NCBI RefSeq assembly: GCF_013343715.1
Contig: NZ_JABUNR010000006.1
Span: 1-64,000 of the forward strand
DNA length: 64,000 bases
From: Mesobacillus harenae
GTDB taxonomy: Bacteria > Bacillota > Bacilli > Bacillales > Cytobacillaceae
Direction: 5' to 3'
Position numbers and translations under genes: made by a program. Below, in pieces: positions 1-8,077 of the stretch (the stretch's first letter is position 1; the number at the start of each line of letters is the position of its first letter). The notes beneath the pieces are model-generated. The model worked only from the letters and a program-made list of their open reading frames with translations. It was not told the origin of the DNA and ran no database searches.

Positions 1-66
1 ACTTAAAACATTTGGATTCTTTTCAAGTTCTTTTATCTGAAAATCGGTATATAAATTCTTCCCCAT
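1..66 (-). CDS. Start of IS3-type transposase OrfA (cut by window edge)
   Basis: Reading leftwards from an ATG at 66, 22 codons are open to the window edge and begin MGKNLYTDFQIKELEKNPNV. This resembles the helix-turn-helix OrfA proteins that precede IS150-type transposases of the IS3 family in Bacillaceae. A strong GGAGGAG ribosome site lies at 71-77. Only the N-terminus is visible, so the catalytic part and the far end of the element cannot be checked. The family call is from memory of similar proteins and could be wrong. Confidence 0.5.
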   Translation of the reverse strand, partial: MGKNLYTDFQIKELEKNPNVLS

Positions 67-103
67 GATACTCCTCCGTCCCCTCAATAATTCTATTGAA
101 ACA

Positions 104-155
104 CAAAAAACCCCGTATAAGGGACACTTTTTTATCAGTGTCCGTTATACGGGGT
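104..155 (-). terminator. Long hairpin with T-tract between zinc-ribbon gene and IS
   Basis: Arms at 110-127 and 138-155 (ACCCCGTATAAGGGACAC and its near-perfect complement, one mismatch) form an 18-bp stem. On the minus strand it is followed by TTTTTT, so it can end transcription of the 130-aa-type gene to its right and shield the transposase. It could also include the end repeat of the insertion sequence, because it sits just upstream of the OrfA start. Confidence 0.65.
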
Positions 156-191
156 ATAGCTCATAGAATCTCCCATCCTTTTATTTATAAC

Positions 192-575
192 TTAGGCAAA
201 ATCATCTGGTTCTTCTGGATCAGGTTGAATAGTATATAGGATTAACCAGTCATGATCCTCTTGGTCCAAACGCTCAACTTCATCATCGTTCCCATTATCC
301 ATTGCCTCTTTAACCTTTTTACAAACGTAATTAACTGTATAGTCGTCTTGAGCCAATGAGATGGTTTCTTCATAATCATATTGTAGAATTAATGGGCTAT
401 TGCAGACTTCACAATTACCTATATTGTAGTTACCGAAGCCGTGTTTAACTTCCCTGATAAAACAGTTAGTGCAATACTGTTTCACATTTGAACCATATTC
501 CTTAAATTCATCAGTTTTAATTATTTCCTCAGGATTTAGAACTTTTTTACATTTATTGCACGCCATTTGTGTCAT
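192..575 (-). CDS. Hypothetical zinc-ribbon-like protein
   Basis: A 127-aa acidic protein I do not recognise. The N-terminal half has paired cysteines (CNKC, then YCTNC, then CEVC) that look like one or two zinc-binding knuckles. The C-terminal third is rich in D and E and ends in EEPDDFA. I chose the ATG at 575 because GAGGTG lies six bases upstream; an in-frame GTG three codons earlier overlaps that ribosome site and is less likely. It stands alone and ends in the hairpin at 104-155. No function can be given beyond probable metal binding. Confidence 0.6.
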   Translation of the reverse strand: MTQMACNKCKKVLNPEEIIKTDEFKEYGSNVKQYCTNCFIREVKHGFGNYNIGNCEVCNSPLILQYDYEETISLAQDDYTVNYVCKKVKEAMDNGNDDEVERLDQEDHDWLILYTIQPDPEEPDDFA

Positions 576-729
576 AAATTTCACCTCTAATCAGTTCAAA
601 ATTATTATGAATATAAATCAAAGTATATTAGTAGCTTAAATATAAAAGATCAACAAGCCTATATTCATATTATAAAGTTATTTGTTTATGTATGCAGTTG
701 AATGAAAATAAAAGAAGGAAGTACAAATT

Positions 730-1082
730 GTGAACATCCAATATGGAATTAATCTATCAATTAAAAATTAACCTCAATTTCTACGTTAAGCATGTGATCA
801 CATCTGGAGAGGTGTACACTAAAAGAATTTGATCTTAAGAAATCAATAACCTTTACATCCAGATTGTTCACACATTGCTGGACATTCGGAACAATTGATT
901 TCTCTGACAAGTCTTCCAAAAGGCTATGGGAATATAATGAAGATGCTGTTAGCAAGCTTATTGCAAAGATGCCGATGACAATGTGGGATAGAGGACCAGA
1001 GGGATTAACGAGTTTCGAAGACGGAATCTTCAAGATTAATTTTGATATCGTCGCAGGAGATGAGGAACTGCTTTATCAATGA
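730..1082 (+). pseudogene. Decayed small gene, three frames
   Basis: Protein-like sequence continues through all three frames. A GTG start at 730 behind AGAAGGAAG gives 13 residues. A second frame from 767 gives about 20 residues ending KRI. A third from about 831 runs to the stop at 1082, ending DIVAGDEELLYQ. The last part (KLIAKMPMTMWDRGPEGLTSF and onward) looks like true protein. This suggests a gene of about 115 codons broken by two frameshifts. I do not recognise the family. A terminator-like hairpin follows. Confidence 0.4.
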
Positions 1083-1154
1083 TCCCAAGAGATAGTTGAA
1101 ATATAGGCTCCATTATCATTTTGAGCGGAAAGCTAAATAAAATCTATTTCCTAG

Positions 1155-1188
1155 GGGATCTCTGTTTAGGCAACAGGGATTCTTTTTT
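1155..1188 (+). terminator. Intrinsic terminator after decayed gene
   Basis: Imperfect stem GGGATCTCTGTT / AACAGGGATTC (1155-1166 with 1172-1182) followed by TTTTTT. It fits the end of the decayed gene upstream and insulates the restriction gene downstream. Confidence 0.55.
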
Positions 1189-1310
1189 AAATCGTATGAA
1201 AAACGAATGGTATAAATCTTAAGGTATATTTTTTATACATATTTAATCCCATATATAGTACAATTTTACATAATCTAATATTTTATGATACGTACAGTCA
1301 GGAGATAACC

Positions 1311-4124
1311 ATGGAAGCTGTCGAGAAGAAGTTAATCGTGAATTCAGATAAAGGGAATTTATTAAGAGAGTTAGTGAAATCGATCAGTGAATGTGAACGA
1401 TTTTATTTCAGTGTGGCATTTATCAATTTTAGCGGTCTTCAGCTTTTACTAGATCCAATTAAAGAAGCTGAAGAAAAAGGGATAAAAGGGAAGATTATTA
1501 CGTCCACATATCTTAATTTTACTGATGCAAAAGCTTTGGAGAAATTAAGAGAGTTTAACAATGTGGAATTAAAGGTTTTTGTAACAGATAAAGAGATTGG
1601 TTTTCATACAAAGGCCTATATTTTTGAATATAAAGATAGCTATAAGGTGATTATTGGGTCGTCTAATATTACGCAAAGCGCTCTTAAGAGTAATATAGAG
1701 TGGAACGTTGAGATCGTCTCAAAAGAGGATGCTTATTTTATAAAAGACGTATTAAAGGAATACGATAAGCTCTGGAACATTAGTGTAGATGCCGACCAAG
1801 ACTTCATTAAAAGGTATGAGGAATTTCTAAACAGTTTCAAAAAAACAACATTGACCCATCAAATGATTTATGAGGACAAACAATACATTATTCCAAATAG
1901 AATGCAGAAGAGGGCCATTGAAAATCTTGACCGGCTTCGAAACTTTGGAGAAAGTAAAGCACTTGTCATTGCAGCAACCGGCACAGGGAAAACTTATATG
2001 TCTGCCTTTGACGTCAAAAGCTATAAACCGAAGAAACTTCTGTTCGTTGTCCATAGAGAAGAAATCCTAAGGAAGGCTAAGGAAACCTTTGAAATACTTC
2101 TTCCAAATGACGGTCTTACTTTTGGGTTGCTTACCGGTAATCATAAACAAAAAAATGTTGATTATGTATTTGCCACCATTCAAACAATTTCTAGATGTTT
2201 TCATGAATTTGAAAAAGGTGAATTTGATTACCTCATAATAGACGAGGCTCATCATGCGACTAGTTCAACCTATCAAACGATATTAGATTACTTTAAACCT
2301 CAGTTTACTTTAGGAATGACCGCAACACCTGAACGAAGTGACAGCCGTAACGTATTTGATCTTTTTGATAATAATGTGGCTCTTGAAGTTCGATTGCATG
2401 AGGCTCTCGAGGATGAACTCGTAATTCCTTTTCATTACTTTGGAATTACGGATATTGACGGCATTGATTTAAGTGACGTTAATATAGACGATATTGGTGA
2501 AATCACAAAACGTTTAAAAGTGAATGAACGTGTTGATTTTATCATAGAAAAGATGAACTTCTATGGTCATGATGGAGAGAAAACAAAAGGACTTGGATTC
2601 TGCGCAAGTATTGAGCATGCACAATATATGGCAAGTGAATTTAATAAAAGAGGATACAACAGTGTTTGTTTATATCGGGAAGATTCATCTGATAGACGGC
2701 AATTATTTATAAACAAATTAGAAGATGAGCAGGATGAACTGAAATTTATCTTCACTGTTGATATTTTTAATGAAGGTGTAGACATTCCTTCCATTAATAC
2801 AGTCTTGATGCTAAGACCAACCAATTCACCGATCGTGTTTATTCAACAGCTAGGGAGAGGGCTGCGGAAGCATGCGAATAAGAGCTTTTTAACCGTGCTT
2901 GATTTTATTGGGAATCACAATAAAACCTTCTTAATTGCCTTAGCATTGAATGGAAGCAGATACTATGATAAAGAAAGCTTGAAGGTGGCAATTGTAACAG
3001 GATTTGCTAATATTCCAGGATGTACTCACATTCAAATGGATAAGATTTCACAGGAGAGAATTTTGGCGCAAATTGATGCTGAAAATTTTAATTCAATGAA
3101 GTACTTAAAGGAAGAGTACTTTGAATTTAAGAAGTTGAACCAAGGCCGGATTCCTTACTTATTATTGGATTACTTAAAGTATGATGGGGCCCCTGATCCG
3201 GTAAAATTTATTGATCGAGAAAAAACGTATATTCAATTCGTTGCCAAGGTGGAAAAGGATGACCATCTCAAAAGCTTACTACTTAACGAAAAATTTGAAG
3301 GCGCCTTAAAGGAATTATCAAGTAAGCTACCACTTAAACGTGTTCATGAGTTTGTGATTATCAGATATTTGTTGGAGCATGAGCAAATCAATATGGAAAT
3401 TGCCAAGCAACAAATATTAAAGATGATCAAAAGCGTTGATGCAGATACTATTTTACATAGCTTTGAGTGTTTGAATCAGAACTTTTATGATAGTGTGCAG
3501 GTCAAAAACAAACCAAAACTATTTCATTATGAGAACGGACAACTGGTTAAAACGCAACTTCTTATAGACTTGCTAGGAAATGATGAATATCGAAAATATA
3601 TTGAAGACATTATTTCATATGGAATTTTCCGTTACGAAAAGGAATTTAAAGGAGAATATTATGGTATTCCTCACTTTAAGCTATATGAGCAATATCAAAT
3701 GATCGATGCTGCCTTCTTATCCAATTACAGAAAGATTCATAGTTCGTTTAGAGGATCGGGTTTGCTTGTAAATGGGAATGAATTTTTTCTATTCATAGAC
3801 TTACATAAGGAGGCCGATGTAAAAGAAAGCATCAATTACAATGATAAGTTCTTTAATCCACACGAATTCCAGTGGCAGTCCGTAAATAATACTACTCAAC
3901 AATCTGAAAGAGGGAAAAACATTATTTACAATAAACAAAGAGGAATCAATCTCCACTTGTTCATAAGAAAGTACAAGGAGATTGATGGAAAGACGGAGCC
4001 CTATATTTATATTGGTAAAGGAAATTCCGTACAATTTGAAGGGGATAAACCGATCACAGTAAAAATGGAGTTAGAGCATGAGGTACCACCAAGCCTATAT
4101 ACAGAATTCACTAAAAAAGTATAG
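1311..4124 (+). CDS. SauUSI-type type IV restriction enzyme (PLD nuclease-helicase-DUF3427)
   Basis: A 937-aa three-part protein. Residues 1-160 form a phospholipase-D-type nuclease domain with HTK at 99-101 and GSSN at 116-119. Residues about 195-560 form a superfamily 2 helicase with Walker A AATGTGKT (221-228), DEAH (311-314) and a QQLGRGLR motif VI. The rest is a long DUF3427-type region. Order and length match SauUSI of Staphylococcus aureus (about 950 aa), an ATP-dependent enzyme that cuts DNA carrying 5-methyl- or 5-hydroxymethylcytosine. By family knowledge it protects against methylated foreign DNA; that is inferred here. AGGAG precedes the ATG by seven bases. It ends inside a bidirectional terminator shared with the convergent Nudix gene. 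Confidence 0.85.
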   Translation: MEAVEKKLIVNSDKGNLLRELVKSISECERFYFSVAFINFSGLQLLLDPIKEAEEKGIKGKIITSTYLNFTDAKALEKLREFNNVELKVFVTDKEIGFHTKAYIFEYKDSYKVIIGSSNITQSALKSNIEWNVEIVSKEDAYFIKDVLKEYDKLWNISVDADQDFIKRYEEFLNSFKKTTLTHQMIYEDKQYIIPNRMQKRAIENLDRLRNFGESKALVIAATGTGKTYMSAFDVKSYKPKKLLFVVHREEILRKAKETFEILLPNDGLTFGLLTGNHKQKNVDYVFATIQTISRCFHEFEKGEFDYLIIDEAHHATSSTYQTILDYFKPQFTLGMTATPERSDSRNVFDLFDNNVALEVRLHEALEDELVIPFHYFGITDIDGIDLSDVNIDDIGEITKRLKVNERVDFIIEKMNFYGHDGEKTKGLGFCASIEHAQYMASEFNKRGYNSVCLYREDSSDRRQLFINKLEDEQDELKFIFTVDIFNEGVDIPSINTVLMLRPTNSPIVFIQQLGRGLRKHANKSFLTVLDFIGNHNKTFLIALALNGSRYYDKESLKVAIVTGFANIPGCTHIQMDKISQERILAQIDAENFNSMKYLKEEYFEFKKLNQGRIPYLLLDYLKYDGAPDPVKFIDREKTYIQFVAKVEKDDHLKSLLLNEKFEGALKELSSKLPLKRVHEFVIIRYLLEHEQINMEIAKQQILKMIKSVDADTILHSFECLNQNFYDSVQVKNKPKLFHYENGQLVKTQLLIDLLGNDEYRKYIEDIISYGIFRYEKEFKGEYYGIPHFKLYEQYQMIDAAFLSNYRKIHSSFRGSGLLVNGNEFFLFIDLHKEADVKESINYNDKFFNPHEFQWQSVNNTTQQSERGKNIIYNKQRGINLHLFIRKYKEIDGKTEPYIYIGKGNSVQFEGDKPITVKMELEHEVPPSLYTEFTKKV

Positions 4125-4152
4125 TCTTCTCAATTTGAGAAGACTATTTTTT
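4123..4152. terminator. Bidirectional terminator, palindrome family A copy 1
   Basis: Near-perfect palindrome AGTCTTCTCAA..TTGAGAAGACT at 4123-4145 followed by TATTTTTT. It overlaps the stop codon of the restriction gene on one side and the Nudix stop on the other. The same palindrome recurs at 20086, 28627 and 32029. Confidence 0.85.
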
Positions 4153-4543
4153 CGTGGATTAATTGTTCAACTGCTGGAATGTCGGCTGGCGCCCACTTCA
4201 GCGAGTCTAAATTATCTCTTTTCAGCCAAAGCAGCTTTGAATGCTCACTCGGCATTGGGCTGCCTTTGACAATAGAACACTTAATAGATATTAGGTTAAT
4301 CGTAAAAGTGTCGTATTCGTGTGTATTGTCGTTGAAAACTTCGCCAGTCGCCTTAACCTCACAACCCAGTTCTTCATCAATTTCCCTTACAAGGGCAGCG
4401 TAGATATCCTCATCCTTTTCCACTTTGCCACCAGGAAACTCCCACATATTCGGGATTGCCATTTCAGGGGATCTAAGTGCACATAAAATCTCATTTTGAT
4501 CATTTTCAATAATAGCAGCAACAACTTTAATAACCTTTTTCAT
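4130..4543 (-). CDS. Nudix hydrolase (MutT-like), copy 1
   Basis: A 137-aa (deoxy)nucleoside triphosphate pyrophosphohydrolase of the MutT type. The full Nudix box is present: GKVEKDEDIYAALVREIDEE followed by LGC. Such enzymes remove oxidised or non-canonical NTPs in the cytoplasm. The ATG at 4543 has GGAGG five bases upstream; an in-frame TTG five codons earlier overlaps that site. It converges on the SauUSI-like gene. In other genomes Nudix domains occur beside or fused to related helicases (recalled), which hints at a link, but convergent orientation here argues against co-transcription. A near-identical copy with a damaged C-terminus lies at 20130-20507. Confidence 0.85.
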   Translation of the reverse strand: MKKVIKVVAAIIENDQNEILCALRSPEMAIPNMWEFPGGKVEKDEDIYAALVREIDEELGCEVKATGEVFNDNTHEYDTFTINLISIKCSIVKGSPMPSEHSKLLWLKRDNLDSLKWAPADIPAVEQLIHEKIVFSN

Positions 4544-4615
4544 GGTAGCCTCCAACAATAACTTTTCTATGATAATGATATCACTTTTGAATTATGGGAC
4601 CAAGTTTAAATCTAA

Positions 4616-4643
4616 AAATCCCCGGTACATATGCCGGGGATTT
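4616..4643 (-). terminator. Strong terminator after 72-aa gene
   Basis: Stem CCCCGG-TACATATG-CCGGGG flanked by A-tract and T-tract (AAATC...GATTTTTT). It ends the 72-aa gene on the minus strand and lies just upstream of the Nudix promoter. It is duplicated at 20577-20606. Confidence 0.85.
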
Positions 4644-4645
4644 TT

Positions 4646-4864
4646 TCATTTATTAGCAACTGCTTTCCTCGGCTTCAATACGCCTTTTTTAACAAGGTTA
4701 ACGAGTGCGCCTTGATTCTTATATTTGAAGTAGACTTGTAATCTATTTAGATCTTTTACAGTGAGCGTCGAGGGATCTATGGCTAGTTGATAGTTCTGGC
4801 TTAGTTTATTGATTAGATTCATGGCAAAGTCGATTTGCTTAAGGGGTGAGTAAAACATCTTCAT
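4646..4864 (-). CDS. Hypothetical 72-aa basic protein
   Basis: A small lysine-rich protein (MKMFYSPLKQIDFAMNLINK...), no recognised family. It starts 26 bases inside the end of another open frame (4839-4990) on the same strand, in the overlapping style of a translationally coupled pair. Its C-terminal coding end, together with the following terminator and Nudix gene, was copied to about 20.6 kb. No clear transmembrane segment. Function unknown. Confidence 0.45.
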   Translation of the reverse strand: MKMFYSPLKQIDFAMNLINKLSQNYQLAIDPSTLTVKDLNRLQVYFKYKNQGALVNLVKKGVLKPRKAVANK

Positions 4865-4990
4865 CAGTCCCTTGGTCGATAAGGGTGTTTGAAATTTCTT
4901 CAGTGTACTGACCCTGTTTAATCCATTTGATATCTTCTGTACTTAGCTTGAACCATTGGACCCGTTTGTGACTTCTACTTATTAACTGTG
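4839..4990 (-). pseudogene. N-terminally truncated frame behind the LysR gene
   Basis: On the minus strand the frame reading SRSHKRVQWFKLSTEDIKWI and onward to DEDVLLTP-stop looks like real protein but has no start codon: upstream it runs into the end of the LysR gene in another frame. It overlaps the start of the 72-aa gene, so the two were probably an operon pair. The LysR and TRAP block seems to have cut off its front half. Family not recognised. Confidence 0.4.
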
Positions 4991-5893
4991 ATATACCTTT
5001 GCTTGCTGAATTAATTCTTTAACAAATTCTTCGGCTGCTTTTGAAAAATGCTTGTTTTTTGAACGTATCAATCCCAAAGTTATTTTTCTTTTGTAGTCTT
5101 TTATATCTAACGCAATCAAATCACCATTTAATAAGTATGGGTCATTCTTTAAGGACAACTCTGTAAAAAAGCCAATAGCAACTCCTTCTACTATAACTTT
5201 TTTTGCAATTTCTGTGTTGTCAGAGGTAAATAGAATGTTTAAATTTCCATAGTCACTTAAAAGATTTATCATAAAATTACTCATATTGTAACCAGATTTA
5301 AACATAATTATAGGTTGTTTAATAATTTCTGAAAGAGTAATGGACCCTTGATTTTCTAATTTAATGCTTTTGCCGACACAAACTTTAACTTCGCTGGCTA
5401 TCAACTCTTCAAAGTGTAGACTTGCATCTTCATTCCAAGTTCCGCTCTGTATAGCTATGACACCGAAATCAACATTTCCGACGAGAACGTCTTTATTTAC
5501 ATGTTGCGATCCTTCTTCGATAATTTCAATATGTACCAAGGGATATTTTGCTTTAAAGTTTGCAAGTGTTTTTGGCAACAGGGCTGAACACGCGCTTGGT
5601 ACCATGGCTAATTTTAACGAACCAGTTAAAGACTCGGAATGAAGTTTAATATCTTCTTTTAATTCGTTCAGTTTAGATAGTATTTCATGTGCCTTTTTGA
5701 TTACAATTTTACCCTCAGTTGTGGCCTCTGCACCCTTTCTTGACCGGTGAAAGATTTTTGTTTCTAATTCAACTTCTAAGCTGTTGATTGCTTGACTGAT
5801 AGTGGGTTGGGTAATATGATGCTCCGCAGCAGCCTCTGAGAATGAACCAGAGCGACTGATCGCAACTAAATATTCAAGCTGTTCGATTCTCAT
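4982..5893 (-). CDS. LysR-family transcriptional regulator
   Basis: A 303-aa LysR-type regulator. The N-terminal winged HTH (about residues 1-60: MRIEQLEYLVAISRSGSFSE, then TQPTISQAINSLE) is typical, followed by a linker helix and a periplasmic-binding-like effector domain (about 90-295). It is transcribed away from the TRAP transporter gene, the normal layout for a regulator that controls both itself and its neighbour in response to a pathway compound. A T-N11-A dyad lies in the shared region. Inferred role: activator of the transporter and carboxylase genes at 6.1-16.2 kb. Effector unknown. Confidence 0.9.
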   Translation of the reverse strand: MRIEQLEYLVAISRSGSFSEAAAEHHITQPTISQAINSLEVELETKIFHRSRKGAEATTEGKIVIKKAHEILSKLNELKEDIKLHSESLTGSLKLAMVPSACSALLPKTLANFKAKYPLVHIEIIEEGSQHVNKDVLVGNVDFGVIAIQSGTWNEDASLHFEELIASEVKVCVGKSIKLENQGSITLSEIIKQPIIMFKSGYNMSNFMINLLSDYGNLNILFTSDNTEIAKKVIVEGVAIGFFTELSLKNDPYLLNGDLIALDIKDYKRKITLGLIRSKNKHFSKAAEEFVKELIQQAKVYHS

Positions 5894-6000
5894 TAAGATC
5901 CCCCTGTTTATTTAATAACTTATATAAATAATTATTGTTACATTTATATAGTAATATTGAATTCGCTTTTTTAAAGTGAATTCTTAATACATTATTATTA

Positions 6001-6017
6001 CCTATGATGAACATAGG
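6001..6017. promoter_or_regulatory. Probable LysR-type binding box
   Basis: Perfect dyad CCTATG-ATGAA-CATAGG containing the T-N11-A pattern (T6003, A6015) typical of LysR regulators. With the promoter at 6038-6066 the implied start is near 6073, placing the box centre at about -64, the usual recognition-site position. Inferred from spacing only. Confidence 0.6.
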
Positions 6018-6037
6018 AATTATCAATTTTACTTATT

Positions 6038-6066
6038 TTGATTCATCATCTAATATTATTATTATA
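6038..6066 (+). promoter_or_regulatory. Candidate promoter for the TRAP-carboxylase operon
   Basis: TTGATT (6038-6043), 17-base spacer, ATTATA (6061-6066). The elements match the sigma-A consensus only moderately, as expected for an activator-dependent promoter. The A+T-rich setting makes chance matches common. Confidence 0.4.
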
Positions 6067-6140
6067 GTCAGAAGATTCAAAAAATGCAAAAAGATTATAG
6101 CTGCAAAGAAATCCAATTTAAGTTGAAAGGGGTTGGTTGC

Positions 6141-8057
6141 TTGGAAATGACAAATGATGTGTCTCCTGGTAAACAGATGCCAAAATCAGTCATTAAGTTC
6201 ATTACTATACTGGCAATTACCATGTCGCTCTACCAATTGTATATCTCACTTTTTTCTGGTCTGGGACTCATGCAGCAAAGAGCCGTTCATTTAGGGTTTG
6301 GCTTAGTATTGACGTTTTTGATCTACCCCACAAAAAAAGGGTGGAATGGAACCCTAAAAGAAACTCTTATTAAATTGGTATTCATTGGAGCCTCCGTTAT
6401 TTCAACCATTTATATCGTCAAACAATTTGAGAGGTTAATTGTAAGTTTTGGTTTCCCGACGGTATTAGATATCTTTTTTGGAACCATCATTATTATTGCA
6501 TCATTGGAGGCATCACGGAGAATTGCAGGTTGGGGTCTGCCGATCTTAACACTTGCTGCCATCTCATACGTCTTCTTGGGACCTTATTTACCAGGATTAT
6601 TTGAGCATTCAGGTGTAGCATTTTCGCGCTTTATAAGCTCCATGTATTTAACTACTGAAGGTTTATACGGATCAATTATCGGAGTTTCAGCAACATTTGT
6701 ATTTATGTTTATTCTTTTTGGCGCCTTTCTTAATCAATCTGGAGCAGGTGAATTTTATATTAAATTTGCACTTGCATTCGTTGGTAAATTAAAAGGTGGC
6801 CCTGCTTATGTCGGTGTTCTTGGAAGCGCTTTAATGGGAATGATCTCTGGAAGTGGAGTTGCCAATGCTGCAACTACAGGTGTATTTACGATCCCACTTA
6901 TGAAACGAGTTGGATTTAAACCATATTTCGCTGGCGGCGTTGAAGCAATTGCTTCAACTGGTGGCCAGATTATGCCGCCTGTAATGGGAGCAGCCGCCTT
7001 TTTGATGGTCGATTTTTTAGGAGTACCATACGTAAGTATAATGAAAGCCGCATTGATACCAGCGTTTCTGTTTTTCATTACAATATTTTTTATGATCTAC
7101 TTCGAAACTAAAAAATTAGTACTGGAGCCAGTGCAAGATGAAGATATACCAAGAATGGGGCCTTTATTAAAGGAAAACTTCCATCACTTTCTTCCTCCGA
7201 TCGTACTAGTGCTGCTGTTAACTGTCTTTAAGTTTACTGCGCTGTATTCTGCAGTAATTACGATTGGTTTCATTGTAGCAGTAAGTTGGCTAAGAAAGGG
7301 TCAAAGAATGACACCGAAAAAAATCTTGGTTGCACTTGAAGAAGGTGCAAGGGGAGCACTTGCAATTGTTGCATTATGTGCTTTAGCTGGGATTGTTGTT
7401 GGAATTATTAACTTAACAGGTGTTGGATTAGAACTATCCTCAATGTTAATTAATTTAGCAGGCGGTTCACTCCTATTACTATTAATTTTGACGATGTTTA
7501 GTTCGATTGTCCTTGGAATGGGTCTTCCGACTACAGCTTGCTACATTATTCTGGCTATTTTGGTGGCACCTGCTTTAATAGATTTTGGCATACAGCCAAT
7601 TGCCGCTCACCTGTTTGTTTTATATTTTGGGGTATTAGCGTTGATTACTCCTCCAATCGGAGGCTGCTTCTACATTACTGCTGGGATTGCAAATGCGAAT
7701 CCGCTAAAAACAGGAATGGTCTCTGTAAAATTAGGTTTAGCTGGTTTTATTGTTCCATATATGTTCGTTAGGAATGATGCACTTCTTATGATGGGATCAC
7801 CAGTGGAGGTTTTGATGGCGTTATTCACTGCCTTAATTGGAACTTTTGGATTAGCCGCAGGTGCTCAAAAATATTTAATTTACGAGACGAACCTGGTTTC
7901 AAGGATTCTGCTTATTGGCTCTTCACTGTTATTAATTGATTCTAGTTTAATAACTGACATATTTGGCGTAGGGTTGTTTTCAGCTGTATTAATTTATCAA
8001 TTGATAAATAGGAAAAGGAGGGTCATAGATCATCAAGATGTGAAGGCAGTCTTTTAA
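6141..8057 (+). CDS. TRAP transporter fused permease (DctQ-DctM type, TAXI system)
   Basis: Large integral membrane protein (638 aa from the TTG at 6141). It joins the small (DctQ-like) and large (DctM-like) TRAP permease parts in one chain, the form that pairs with TAXI binding proteins. Many hydrophobic helices are visible, with the conserved glycine-rich stretch GMISGSGVANAATTGVFTIP and a second GLPTTACYIILAI half-site. It imports a solute, usually an organic acid, using an ion gradient. I prefer the TTG at 6141 because GAAAGGGG lies just upstream; the ATG at 6084 has no ribosome site. It is followed after 20 bases by its binding protein. Confidence 0.9.
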   Translation: MEMTNDVSPGKQMPKSVIKFITILAITMSLYQLYISLFSGLGLMQQRAVHLGFGLVLTFLIYPTKKGWNGTLKETLIKLVFIGASVISTIYIVKQFERLIVSFGFPTVLDIFFGTIIIIASLEASRRIAGWGLPILTLAAISYVFLGPYLPGLFEHSGVAFSRFISSMYLTTEGLYGSIIGVSATFVFMFILFGAFLNQSGAGEFYIKFALAFVGKLKGGPAYVGVLGSALMGMISGSGVANAATTGVFTIPLMKRVGFKPYFAGGVEAIASTGGQIMPPVMGAAAFLMVDFLGVPYVSIMKAALIPAFLFFITIFFMIYFETKKLVLEPVQDEDIPRMGPLLKENFHHFLPPIVLVLLLTVFKFTALYSAVITIGFIVAVSWLRKGQRMTPKKILVALEEGARGALAIVALCALAGIVVGIINLTGVGLELSSMLINLAGGSLLLLLILTMFSSIVLGMGLPTTACYIILAILVAPALIDFGIQPIAAHLFVLYFGVLALITPPIGGCFYITAGIANANPLKTGMVSVKLGLAGFIVPYMFVRNDALLMMGSPVEVLMALFTALIGTFGLAAGAQKYLIYETNLVSRILLIGSSLLLIDSSLITDIFGVGLFSAVLIYQLINRKRRVIDHQDVKAVF

Positions 8058-8077
8058 AAAATAAGGGGGAATTTCAA

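Noticed and set aside
761..1033. Open frame of 90 codons on the minus strand
   Set aside because: It has no ribosome site and lies antisense to a decayed plus-strand coding region whose protein composition is more convincing.
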